This document shows positions 15,298 through 22,829 of a stretch of DNA of 64,000 nucleotides, piece by piece. Within the stretch, counting starts at the first letter, position 1; each line of letters opens with the position of its first letter. The notes beneath the pieces were generated by a model that searched no databases, was not told the origin of the DNA, and worked only from the letters and a program-made list of their open reading frames with translations. The stretch is from Aureimonas sp. AU20 (GTDB lineage Bacteria > Pseudomonadota > Alphaproteobacteria > Rhizobiales > Rhizobiaceae). The stretch spans positions 2,728,001 through 2,792,000 of the forward strand of contig NZ_CP006367.1 of assembly GCF_001442755.1 (NCBI RefSeq), given 5' to 3'. The translations under genes were made by a program, and so were the position numbers.

Positions 15298-16145
15298 CCA
15301 TATGTTCCAAAGGGCTCGCTAGTTCCCTTTGCGCCCTTCCGGGCAGCTTAACCTTTCGGCTAAGAGCAGGTCATCTCATGAACTGGCCGAAGCCAGTCCC
15401 GACGCGCTTCCCCCCGCTTGGGGGTACGGGCTTGCGCCCTGACCGTCACACGTTCTTTGAATGCGGGCAGATCCCATTGTTCCGCATCTTCCCAGTCTGG
15501 CAGTTCATGCACAAGATCTGGAAACCTGCGGGAAAGCCCTGGCGCTTCAGCCATACATACATGCTGTAGCCGCCGTTGACCTTTGGGATCTCCTTGCGAT
15601 GCAAATTCCCATCGTTATTGACGTGGTCAATTGACAGGAACAATGGTTCAGTTTCGCCGCAGCAATTGCAGACCGGGCCACCATAAGCAGCGTAGGTCTC
15701 GCCTTTCAAGGTGCTCATACGGAAGTCTTTCTTAGCCTTGATATCGGCCTTGTAGACCGCGATCTCGGCTTCTGACATCTTCGCGAAGCGCCGTTCGTCA
15801 CTCTTTTTCTGATAGAGGCGATGCTTCTCGCGGAGTTCCGCAATTTGCTCTGGCGTTCCAGTGTCTCGGGTTTTCACCCAAGTGGTTGGAGGATTAGTCC
15901 TCGCCCGCCAGTCTTTAGTCTTTGCTGCATTGCAGGGCTTGCACAGCCAAGGCTTGCCCTGAACCATCATTTTGGCCGGGACCTTATCCCCGCACCGTTT
16001 GCACGCAATCAAAGCTTCGCTCGGTATTGCCATGTCATTCCCTGCGAGGTGATACCCTTAAAATCTATCGCAGAGAAGCTTACGGTGTCCACCGAATTCA
16101 CGTCGTTCTTCACTGCCGTGTCGCCACGGCAGGCCGCCTAAATTA
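15298..16145 (-). ncRNA. Probable group I self-splicing intron interrupting the coat gene
   Basis: 848 nt between coat exons. The 5' exon ends ...AUCCGU and the intron starts UAAUUUAGGCGG: CCGU can pair with GCGG to form P1 with the canonical U.G at the splice site. The last intron base would be G (15298). Structured elements follow: an 8-bp stem CUGCCGUG/CACGGCAG with GCGA tetraloop (16113-16132), and near the 3' end five compact hairpins at 15428-15439 (GCAA loop), 15411-15424, 15383-15396 (UUCG), 15347-15364 (GAAA) and 15333-15344 (GGAA). GNRA-capped stems are typical of group I introns. The first intron triplet is an in-frame UAA, so unspliced mRNA yields only 51 residues. An HNH endonuclease ORF lies inside. 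P3-P7 core pairing was not resolved by eye. Confidence 0.8.
15446..16033 (-). CDS. Intron-encoded HNH homing endonuclease
   Basis: 195 aa. The N-terminal zinc module CKRCGDKV...LCKPCNAAK (residues 11-40) is followed by a basic helical linker. The C-terminal HNH region has CNCCGETEPLFLSIDHVNNDG and ends FQILCMNCQTGKMRNNGICPH, matching the phage HNH pattern DH-x-N-x-DG...LCxNCxxGKxxNxGxCPH. Start ATG 16033 has AGGGA 6 nt upstream. It is wholly inside the coat-gene intron, so its expected role is to cut intronless coat alleles and drive intron homing. The CNCC, DH and NC residues look intact, so it may be active. Confidence 0.85.
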   Translation of the reverse strand: MAIPSEALIACKRCGDKVPAKMMVQGKPWLCKPCNAAKTKDWRARTNPPTTWVKTRDTGTPEQIAELREKHRLYQKKSDERRFAKMSEAEIAVYKADIKAKKDFRMSTLKGETYAAYGGPVCNCCGETEPLFLSIDHVNNDGNLHRKEIPKVNGGYSMYVWLKRQGFPAGFQILCMNCQTGKMRNNGICPHSKNV

Positions 16146-16298
16146 ACGGATCTTCAGCGTGTCGCCGATCTTCGCGCCGTCCTTGGCGAAGCTGTTGTCA
16201 TAGGTCCGGTTGATGGCTCCGATGAAGTTCAGCCGCTGGTGGAGGATACGCAAAGCCTCGCGCGTGATCGCCGTCGAGGTCAGGAGAGTGTTTGCCAC
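16146..16298 (-). CDS. Major coat protein, exon 1 (N-terminal 51 codons)
   Basis: Starts at GTG 16298 (AAGGA 8 nt upstream) and encodes MANTLLTSTAITREALRILH...NFIGAINRTYDNSFA...GAKIGDTLKIR, the classic N-terminus of P22/HK97-fold coat proteins of this type. The next triplet is UAA. Joined to exon 2 it reads ...GDTLKIR-LPNQYTVRTG, which restores the expected KIR-LPNQYT continuity. Together with 14275-15297 this gives a 391-aa coat protein. A 66-codon ORF overlapping in another frame (16198-16398) is a shadow. Confidence 0.85.
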
Positions 16299-16352
16299 TG
16301 GTGGTGTCCTTGATCATCCTCACGCCGCCCTGGGCTGTCGAGGATCGTTGGG

Positions 16353-17348
16353 TTAGCGCCCGCGCTTGCGGACTTGTTCGTTGCGACGGCGCGCCCATTC
16401 GTCGGCAGACAGTCGATCATCCAGACCTGTCGGCGCGGGCGAAGTGTTGCCTCGCGGGACAGTGGTGAGGGGAGCGACGGCTTCCTGCTGTCGTGCCTTT
16501 GCGGCGCGATCTGCTGCCTTTGCCATGGCCTTGTCGTAGCTCATGGCCTTGTGGAGCAGAATGAATGCTCGCGGGTCGCCGACTGCGTTCACGAGCTCGT
16601 CCTGGGAGTAGCCGCTCACGTTCATGGCGTAAGAGCTGACCTCCGTTGCGACCTCTTGGTTCCAGCCGGGTACTTTGCTCGTCAGGACCTTCATGGTTTC
16701 CTCGGCGCGCTTGGCGATCTCCGCTCGGGAAGACTGCTGCGCTTCGAGAGTGCGGCGCTGATGGTCCTGCTGTGCCTGCTGCTGCTTGTGATGGAGTTCG
16801 CCCGCCAGATTGTTGCGGGCCTTCTCCAACTGGTGATATTCCCGCCACGCGGCGTTCGCGGCGAACGGGTCCTGCTTCTCGTAGGCTGCCCAATCAACCT
16901 GCTCATACTGAGCGAGCTGATCGTTGAGGTTCACGAGGCGCGCGAAATCCTGAATGTTCGCGTGCTGCATCTCGGCTTGCTGGGTCATCATCTGACGCTG
17001 CTGTTCGACAGCGGCCTGATGGGTTTCCAGTTCCTTGCGTGCGGCGGCGACTTCCTGGGTCTTGCGCGTATAGTCGGCCTGCATCATCAGCTCGCCCTTG
17101 AGGGCGGCCGGGATGCGGTATTTCTTGCCGTTCCGTTCGATCTCTTCGAACTCGTCGGCGTTCTCATCACCCGGCTTAGGAGCCTCGGCTTCAAGGTCGA
17201 GGTCTAGCTCGGGCTCTCCTTCGTCACCTTCCGGCGCGAGATCGTCGTTCTGCTGCTCGGCAGTGTCACTTGCCGTGGCGTCAAAGCCATCATCCGGTGT
17301 GATATAGTCGAGCGAAGGTGCGGCTTCTGCGCCGTTGGTGTCGGACAT
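16353..17348 (-). CDS. Capsid scaffolding protein
   Basis: 331 aa. An acidic disordered N-terminus (1-65; EGDEGEPELDLDLE) is followed by EEIERNGKKYRIPAALKGELM, a motif typical of phage scaffolds next to P22-like portals. A long coiled coil rich in Gln/Glu/Ala (about 85-215) follows, and the end is basic (WARRRNEQVRKRGR), the usual coat-binding end of scaffolds. It lies between portal and coat, the canonical place. Expected to template procapsid assembly and then exit. Confidence 0.85.
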   Translation of the reverse strand: MSDTNGAEAAPSLDYITPDDGFDATASDTAEQQNDDLAPEGDEGEPELDLDLEAEAPKPGDENADEFEEIERNGKKYRIPAALKGELMMQADYTRKTQEVAAARKELETHQAAVEQQRQMMTQQAEMQHANIQDFARLVNLNDQLAQYEQVDWAAYEKQDPFAANAAWREYHQLEKARNNLAGELHHKQQQAQQDHQRRTLEAQQSSRAEIAKRAEETMKVLTSKVPGWNQEVATEVSSYAMNVSGYSQDELVNAVGDPRAFILLHKAMSYDKAMAKAADRAAKARQQEAVAPLTTVPRGNTSPAPTGLDDRLSADEWARRRNEQVRKRGR

Positions 17349-17433
17349 GTGGTCGAACTCCTAGAAGGTTGGTTCGGTGTTTAGGGATGGACGCCTATTC
17401 GCTGGCGTCGTGCGACAGGCCCTTGAGCCGTGT

Positions 17434-19680
17434 TCAGTAGCCGCGCATCCGGCGCGGGAGCGGGGGCAAAGAGCCGTCCATCGGCATCTGCACTGCCTCA
17501 GGCAGACGCAGTTCCTTGATGGCCTTCGCGGCATTCAGATCAGCGGCGGAGCGCTCTTTCTCCGCCGTCGCGTGAAGCTTGTCGGCCTCGGCCGCAGCGA
17601 CGATGCCTTCCCAGTCTCCATTCGGGCCGGGCGCGTCGGTGACATTCGCGCCGCCGTCTGCCTGGATTTTGCCGAGAGCCGACAGACGCTTGGTGAAGGC
17701 CTCGTACTGCTTCACGCTGACGTTCGCCATGTCGGCGGTGTTGTCGCCTTCCAGCTTGCCGATATAGGCCAGCATCTGCTGGATCATGGTCTTGGACTGC
17801 TCCAACTGAGCGCCCATGGACTGGATCTGCTGCTGGGCTTCGGGAGGCAGCCCGCCATTGAGCGGAGCCGGAAGCATCGCCTTCAGCCGCTCGGCGATCT
17901 CTTCCGCACCCTGCCAGTCGAGGTTCTTGACGAGGAGATCGCCGGCCAGTGGGATAATCTGCGGAAACGCCCGCATCATCTCCGTCATCTGGACGGCGGT
18001 TTCCTCGCGCTTCGTCGTGTAGCTCGGGCCGGTCGTGACGGTGAGGTCGTACTTGCCCTGAGCGAGATCGAACGTCTTGATCTGCGGCGCCTGAGACTGT
18101 CCGGGCATTACCTGACCCACACCCTGCATCGGCTCTCCGTTTGGCCCCTGCTCCATCACCTGAGGCATTCCCTGGCCCATTTGGACGGGCACGGGGCGCA
18201 TCAAAGGCACGTTCGACGGAACCCCGTCCTCGCCCATGACGCGAATGATCCGCTCGGAATTGTAGACCTTCGGAATGAGGTCGATCAGGATGCGGCCGGT
18301 GTGGCGGATTGCCCGGCTCATGTTGTCTTGAAAGTGGAAGGTCGAGGTGTCGCTCTCGCGCTGGCGAGCGAGGATCGCGCGACCGCTCGTCTCGTTGCCC
18401 TGAGAGCCCATGCCAGCGTCGAAGATGCCGATGGTGGCCTTGATGTCGTCTGAGGCGTTCATCGCCTCCTGAAGGGCTCCTGCTGCCGCTCCCGTGTCGA
18501 GAGGCTGGCGCTGGGGCGGGCCGCCCGCGGTGATGTCGAACTCAAGATACGGATGGTTCTCGCTGTTCGCGGTCGCCCAGCGCCGGCCATCCGACTTGAA
18601 TGCGCCCTTAGGTCCGATCCACGGCGTCTTAGGCGCGAGGGCCACGAGTTCCGTCGCCTTCGACCGCCAGTAGTTGAACATGCGCTGCGGGTCTTTGGCG
18701 TCTCGGATAAGAGACCGCAGATGCCGCTTGCGCTTGTCGTCAATCACCTCGTCGCCGTAGACGGGAATGATCGGAATGTACCGGCCCGGCCATTTGTCCG
18801 TCTTGATGACGCCGCCGCCGTTCAGGATGTGCCGGCTGACCTTGTGAGACCGCGTCTCGCGCTCGGCCTTAACGGTGATGCCCTCAAGCTCGAAGAGAAG
18901 GAGCTGAGGGACCATGTAGCCGTTGAACTCGACTTCCTTCTCGGCCTCATCCTTGTCGATGATGACGCCGTTTGAAAGCTGGAGAACCTTACGGCGAACC
19001 TCCTCGCGGCGCCACCATTTGGCAATCATCACTTTGCCGTCGCTGGCCCAATTCGCATTGTCTCCAGACCAGTTCGTCGGGTCCTCGTCGGGGTACTGGT
19101 CCTTGAACTCGTCTTCCGTCAGCCATTCCGTCTCGAAGGCGCTGTTCCAGTTCGCGCTATCGGCATCCATGCAGGACGGGTCGCCGTAGATGGAGAACGG
19201 GTCCGACACGCGCTCAATCGACAGGTCGAGGTCGAACGTGTCGTCATAAGCGTAGTCGAGATCGACCTTCAGATAGCCCCAGCCCATCGAGACGGCGCAT
19301 TCGGTGGCCGTATCGTAGGCCACGTCAGCGTTCGAGGTGTACTCGATGTTGCGGATCAGGCCGTTGATGATGTGCGCCGTGGCGACATCGGCCTTGTCGT
19401 CGGCCGGGTGAACCTTGATCGACGGCTTGTTCTGCCGCGCGTCGTTGACGACCTGGCGAATGAATGCCGGGAGGCGGTTGATGGTCAGCATCGGACGCCC
19501 GTCCGTCTGATACTGTTTTGCGATCTGGTCGGGCCACTGCTCACCCAAACGCGAGAACCGAAGATCCTCGGCCGCAAGAGCGCGGTTGTCGGCTTCCGCC
19601 TCGTGAGCGGCTTCAAACGCTTCCTTGGCTTCCGCTAGCAGGTCGTGCTTTTCGCCTTTGGAGGTGGTGTCTTCGGCCAT
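17434..19680 (-). CDS. Portal protein (P22-type)
   Basis: 748 aa, within the range of P22-like portals (about 725). Typical features: RFSRLGEQWPDQIAKQY and RPMLTINRLPAFIRQVVNDARQNKPSIKV near residues 40-85, then ATECAVSMGWGYLKVDLDY, DPFSIYGDPSC and SGRAILARQRESDTSTFHFQDN. A long helical C-terminal barrel is Gln-rich (MGQGMPQVMEQGPNG). It forms the dodecameric DNA channel. Start ATG 19680 overlaps the TerL stop as ATGA; an upstream extension to 19782 lies inside terL and is rejected. Confidence 0.9.
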   Translation of the reverse strand: MAEDTTSKGEKHDLLAEAKEAFEAAHEAEADNRALAAEDLRFSRLGEQWPDQIAKQYQTDGRPMLTINRLPAFIRQVVNDARQNKPSIKVHPADDKADVATAHIINGLIRNIEYTSNADVAYDTATECAVSMGWGYLKVDLDYAYDDTFDLDLSIERVSDPFSIYGDPSCMDADSANWNSAFETEWLTEDEFKDQYPDEDPTNWSGDNANWASDGKVMIAKWWRREEVRRKVLQLSNGVIIDKDEAEKEVEFNGYMVPQLLLFELEGITVKAERETRSHKVSRHILNGGGVIKTDKWPGRYIPIIPVYGDEVIDDKRKRHLRSLIRDAKDPQRMFNYWRSKATELVALAPKTPWIGPKGAFKSDGRRWATANSENHPYLEFDITAGGPPQRQPLDTGAAAGALQEAMNASDDIKATIGIFDAGMGSQGNETSGRAILARQRESDTSTFHFQDNMSRAIRHTGRILIDLIPKVYNSERIIRVMGEDGVPSNVPLMRPVPVQMGQGMPQVMEQGPNGEPMQGVGQVMPGQSQAPQIKTFDLAQGKYDLTVTTGPSYTTKREETAVQMTEMMRAFPQIIPLAGDLLVKNLDWQGAEEIAERLKAMLPAPLNGGLPPEAQQQIQSMGAQLEQSKTMIQQMLAYIGKLEGDNTADMANVSVKQYEAFTKRLSALGKIQADGGANVTDAPGPNGDWEGIVAAAEADKLHATAEKERSAADLNAAKAIKELRLPEAVQMPMDGSLPPLPRRMRGY

Positions 19681-21236
19681 CAGCCCATCCATGAGTGAGC
19701 AAACGAAGCGCGATGATCCTTCACCGGCTCCGCCCACTTCTGTTCGACAGGCTGCGCGAAGGTGAGAACAACCGCGTCCCATTCGTCGGGGGAGCGAACC
19801 CCTCGGGCTCGCATATGCTCTTTGCTCTCGATCAGAAGGCGCTGGTTCGTATCGTAGTGATACCCAGGCGCGCAGGCATCGGCTTGCAAGCTGTCGTCGT
19901 CAGGGATGTCCACGCCAGCCGGCTCTTCAAGCCAATCTCGTGAACGCTCCCACATTTCCGCCCGCCGGTTCTTTGGGCCGGGCCGCTTGGAGCCATCGGC
20001 CATGAACTTGATCGGCTCCTGCGGCTCGCCTGCGAAGTTGATGGCGATGCAGATTTCCGAATACGGTTCGCCGTAGCTCTTCAGGATGTCGTAGGTGCCG
20101 GCACCCAAGCCGCCCACGTCGATGAAAACCGCGTCGGGCTTGTCGGCGTCGATCACCTGCTTGATCCAGTTCGCACCGGCCACGATGTCCAGCTTGGTCT
20201 TGCTCTCGCGCTTGATGATCTTCCGACCGCGACGCCATGCCAACGAGAACCGATCATCGCCAAAACGAGCCGGGTCAGCGCCAATGACGAGAGGCCCGAC
20301 CCCTTCGCATTCCAGCTTTCGAGCCCGCAGAATGGCCTCCGGCTTGATGAAGCTGTCGTGACCGGTCATCTGGAAAGCTTCGTCCGCAGTCGCCGGGTAC
20401 TCCTGTTTGAACAGCAGCGGGTCTTTCAGTTCCGCCATCTTGTTCCGCCGCCATGCCATCTGTTCGAGGTCGAGGCCGTGTGCGTACCTATAGGCTTCGT
20501 CCTCATCGGTCAGAATGAAGCCCTCTGGTACGGCACGGCGATATTCCGGTTGCCAGAACCACGGCATGAAAACCGGGATGTAGTCTCCGATTGCCTGCTC
20601 GGCCTGCTGCCAGCGAGCGTGAAACTCGCCGCCAACGCCGTTCGCCGTGCTCTCTAGAATGATCTCCGTCCCGGGCAGATCAGGGATGGCCTGAACGACA
20701 CCGGCGAAGTGAGTCTGCGCATTAGGCCAGAAGGCGACTTCCGACCCGTGGAAGAGCTGCACCGTCTGAGAACGGCCTACCGCCTTTGCGCCTGCCGTGC
20801 CGACCGCGTAGCCGCTTCCCAGCCGGTCGAAGTAGAGTTCCTTCGCGTTCGACGCCGAGGTGGAGGGCTTCACCAGATCGGGGCAGTGCTGGTGATAGCG
20901 ATCCACCATGCCGAAGAGGTTGTTGGTCGCGTCCTGCTCGTGCGTGAGGATGAAGCACCTCTGGCCGCGCGAATGCGTCACCCGATGATAGAAGCGACCG
21001 CCAACATAGGTAGAGACGCCTTGCTGCCGTCCCTTAAGGACGAGAGCGCGAACCTTGCCCGTCTCCGCCCTCTGCTGCTCTAGGCGCTCGTGGAGATATG
21101 TCTGCGCCCGGTTGAGAGTGAGCGGCACGATAGCGCCGGATTTCGATCGAATACGAAGGCACTTGCCGGCATAGTGGAGGAAATCGTCTCGAAGGCGAAC
21201 CCGGATGGCCCGCTCTCGATCGCTCATCGTGCTCAT
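19680..21236 (-). CDS. Terminase large subunit
   Basis: 518 aa. The ATPase domain has a Walker A-like ALVLKGRQQGVST at about 65-76 and a Walker B region PGTEIILESTANG. The nuclease domain has LVIGADPARFGDDR with the first acidic metal ligand and DAVFIDVGGLGAGTYD with the second. It drives headful or cos DNA packaging into the portal. The start overlaps the TerS stop by ATGA and the stop overlaps the portal start, so TerS-TerL-portal are translationally coupled. Family: Terminase_6-like. Confidence 0.9.
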   Translation of the reverse strand: MSTMSDRERAIRVRLRDDFLHYAGKCLRIRSKSGAIVPLTLNRAQTYLHERLEQQRAETGKVRALVLKGRQQGVSTYVGGRFYHRVTHSRGQRCFILTHEQDATNNLFGMVDRYHQHCPDLVKPSTSASNAKELYFDRLGSGYAVGTAGAKAVGRSQTVQLFHGSEVAFWPNAQTHFAGVVQAIPDLPGTEIILESTANGVGGEFHARWQQAEQAIGDYIPVFMPWFWQPEYRRAVPEGFILTDEDEAYRYAHGLDLEQMAWRRNKMAELKDPLLFKQEYPATADEAFQMTGHDSFIKPEAILRARKLECEGVGPLVIGADPARFGDDRFSLAWRRGRKIIKRESKTKLDIVAGANWIKQVIDADKPDAVFIDVGGLGAGTYDILKSYGEPYSEICIAINFAGEPQEPIKFMADGSKRPGPKNRRAEMWERSRDWLEEPAGVDIPDDDSLQADACAPGYHYDTNQRLLIESKEHMRARGVRSPDEWDAVVLTFAQPVEQKWAEPVKDHRASFAHSWMG

Positions 21237-21505
21237 TCGAGACCTGCCAGCGCGTCCTCATGCGAGACTGTGACATTGGCCGTCATCTCGACAGAGGCCA
21301 GTTTTGAGTGGACATACGGCGCGGCCTTCTCGGCGGCCCACATCCTGTTGTCCTCTGTCTGCCGTTCGTCGCGTAGGATCGACAGCATATAATCAAGCGG
21401 CATTAGCCCCGCAGCTTCCGCAGCAGCGACGCGCTCTGCGTTCTTCCTGTTTAGGGTCCCCTTCTGTCGCCCCCCGCGACGCTCCCCCGGCTTTGATCCG
21501 GCCAT
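21233..21505 (-). CDS. Terminase small subunit-like protein
   Basis: 90 aa. The basic Gly/Arg N-terminus GSKPGERRGGRQKGTLNRKN, then LDYMLSILRDERQ and WAAEKAAPYVHSKLASVE, match a recurrent small protein directly upstream of terL in alphaproteobacterial podoviruses. It probably recognises the pac site and recruits TerL. Its short length and basic N-terminus fit DNA binding. ATGA overlap with terL. Confidence 0.75.
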   Translation of the reverse strand: MAGSKPGERRGGRQKGTLNRKNAERVAAAEAAGLMPLDYMLSILRDERQTEDNRMWAAEKAAPYVHSKLASVEMTANVTVSHEDALAGLE

Positions 21506-21523
21506 TGGCTATCTCTGGCTACT

Positions 21524-21721
21524 TTAGCCAGCCTCTGGCTCGCGGTTCTGCACGGCAGGGTCAACCCGTACGGCGTTCCACGAGCCTGGGGCAAAGACGG
21601 CGATGATACCGTCCCACCCCGTGATGACGAGATGCCCGTCTTCAACCGTTGCAGTCCGGCACGGAATAGACCCGAACGGCCCAACGTGGCTTGTGACTGT
21701 GGCCCTGTAATCGTTCTGCAT
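21524..21721 (-). CDS. Small beta-rich protein, unknown function
   Basis: 65 aa. Start ATG 21721 is preceded by GAAGGGAAC about 7 nt away. The sequence MQNDYRATVTSHVGPFGSIP...VITGWDGIIAVFAPGSW suggests a small beta barrel with no signal or TM segment. It is 18 nt upstream of terS in the same orientation. A 119-codon ORF in another frame (21451-21810) has shadow composition and is rejected. Confidence 0.55.
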   Translation of the reverse strand: MQNDYRATVTSHVGPFGSIPCRTATVEDGHLVITGWDGIIAVFAPGSWNAVRVDPAVQNREPEAG

Positions 21722-21757
21722 GGCAGTTCCCTTCGGATTGTTGCCGGCTTCGGTGTG

Positions 21758-22318
21758 TCAGTAGCGATTGCCGTATTGAGCGGCGATGCGCTGCTCTTTG
21801 GTCGGGGCAACGGATGTCAGCGGGCCAGAGCCAAGCAAGAGCGCGGTCGGGTCCATCGCCTGCCCTAACTGAGCAGCTGAGGTGATGCCGGCGAGAAGCG
21901 GGTTGACGGCAGGTGCGGTTGCGGAGCCGGCGTAGAGAAGCGCATTGGCCGCTTTATCGTCGGTCGGAATGGAGCCATAGTCGGAGAACACGAACGGCAT
22001 CTGATTGATGCCCTGCGTCGCTGCTTGGGCCTGCTTGCGGTAGCTGTCCCAGTTGTCTGCGCCGTTGCCGTACATGGAGGGCATCGCTGCGGCGGCAGGA
22101 GCCTGTGCTGGCTGAGCGGCGGGTTGCTCGGGCTCTCTGCCCCAGACCCATCCTGCATCCTTGCCAAACGTCGCATAGTGGATCTGCGCCGTGTTCGGAC
22201 CGTACTGCTCTACTGCTGCACCAACCTCAGGGTAGCGCTTCAAGTACGCGATGGCGTCGGGGTCGGTGATGCCCTTAGCGGCGAAGTAGGCGTCGCGAGG
22301 ATCAACGGCGTTGCTCAT
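21758..22318 (-). CDS. Late-operon virion-like protein with a YLxxxPEV module
   Basis: 186 aa. The N-terminus DPRDAYFAAKGITDPDAIAY, LKRYPEVGAA and HYATFGKDAGW is a single copy of the same roughly 40-residue module found twice in the protein at 9146-9949. A Pro/Ala/Gln-rich linker (65-90) and a Gly/Ala-rich hydrophobic C-terminus (PLLAGITSAAQLG) follow. Probably a minor virion protein. No family assignment. Confidence 0.6.
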   Translation of the reverse strand: MSNAVDPRDAYFAAKGITDPDAIAYLKRYPEVGAAVEQYGPNTAQIHYATFGKDAGWVWGREPEQPAAQPAQAPAAAAMPSMYGNGADNWDSYRKQAQAATQGINQMPFVFSDYGSIPTDDKAANALLYAGSATAPAVNPLLAGITSAAQLGQAMDPTALLLGSGPLTSVAPTKEQRIAAQYGNRY

Positions 22319-22440
22319 CGAAAACCCTCATCGAGAACATTGATTGACCATCCAGATTTGCGCTTGGCATCTTGCGGACAGGCAGCGCTTGACCTTGTCC
22401 AAGCTGGCGAAGTGCTATTGGGCACCGGCTTGGGAGGCAT
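22315..22440 (-). CDS. Possible 41-aa ORF
   Basis: ATG 22440 to a TGA that overlaps the next start codon as ATGA. The product begins MPPKPVPNSTSPAW and ends INVLDEGFR. The tight overlap is the main support; there is no recognisable Shine-Dalgarno or domain. The remaining part of this intergenic interval (22441-22500) shows nothing else. Confidence 0.35.
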   Translation of the reverse strand: MPPKPVPNSTSPAWTRSSAACPQDAKRKSGWSINVLDEGFR

Positions 22441-22500
22441 CGTGGACCATGACGGCGGGTCGTCGCCGGAGACAAGGATAGCCTGTCGCCCGAATGATTT

Positions 22501-22812
22501 TCAGGAAGGGACGCGCATCTCAGACAGAGAATAACTCTTAATGGACCGTTCGAGCATCGGGACCCCGCTCAGTGCTTTTCGCTCCGGAAGGGGTGCCCAC
22601 TTCTGCACATATGGCTCGTGATAGTTCGCGCCATTCTCGTTTGCCCACCAGCAATCAGGCTGAGAAGGATGTCCTTCGAACCTGCTAGGCCAGCCCTTCT
22701 GCCACGATAGGATATGATAGGTCGACTGATCGTCCATGTAGGGCGACGCCACCAAAGCGAGGATCTGAGTACCGTCGCGCGGGGCCGTTTCAATTGGCTG
22801 CCATTCCATCAT
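22501..22812 (-). CDS. DUF551-like small phage protein
   Basis: 103 aa from ATG 22812, which follows GAAGGTGAG by about 6 nt. It carries the motif WQPIETAPRDGTQILALV near the N-terminus and ends with KWAPLPERK, the WxPI-[ED]-TAPxD ... W-x-PLP pattern of DUF551-type phage proteins of unknown function. Two more copies of the domain occur at 37585-38265 and 39143-39640. It follows the muralytic structural gene by a few bases. Confidence 0.7.
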   Translation of the reverse strand: MMEWQPIETAPRDGTQILALVASPYMDDQSTYHILSWQKGWPSRFEGHPSQPDCWWANENGANYHEPYVQKWAPLPERKALSGVPMLERSIKSYSLSEMRVPS

Positions 22813-22829
22813 GACATTCTCACCTTCTG

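Noticed and set aside
14269..15351. 360-codon plus-strand ORF antisense to the coat gene
   Set aside because: Shadow composition; opposite strand encodes the coat protein.
15298..16145. Intein or simple gene insertion in the coat gene
   Set aside because: The insert starts with an in-frame stop and the HNH ORF is not in frame with either coat part, so an intein is excluded. There are no terminal inverted repeats or target duplication typical of an IS.
16198..16398. 66-codon ORF overlapping coat exon 1
   Set aside because: Different frame; the exon 1 frame gives the canonical MANTLLTSTAITREAL coat N-terminus.
17434..19782. Longer portal reading from 19782
   Set aside because: The extra 34 residues lie inside terL; the ATG at 19680 forms an ATGA overlap.
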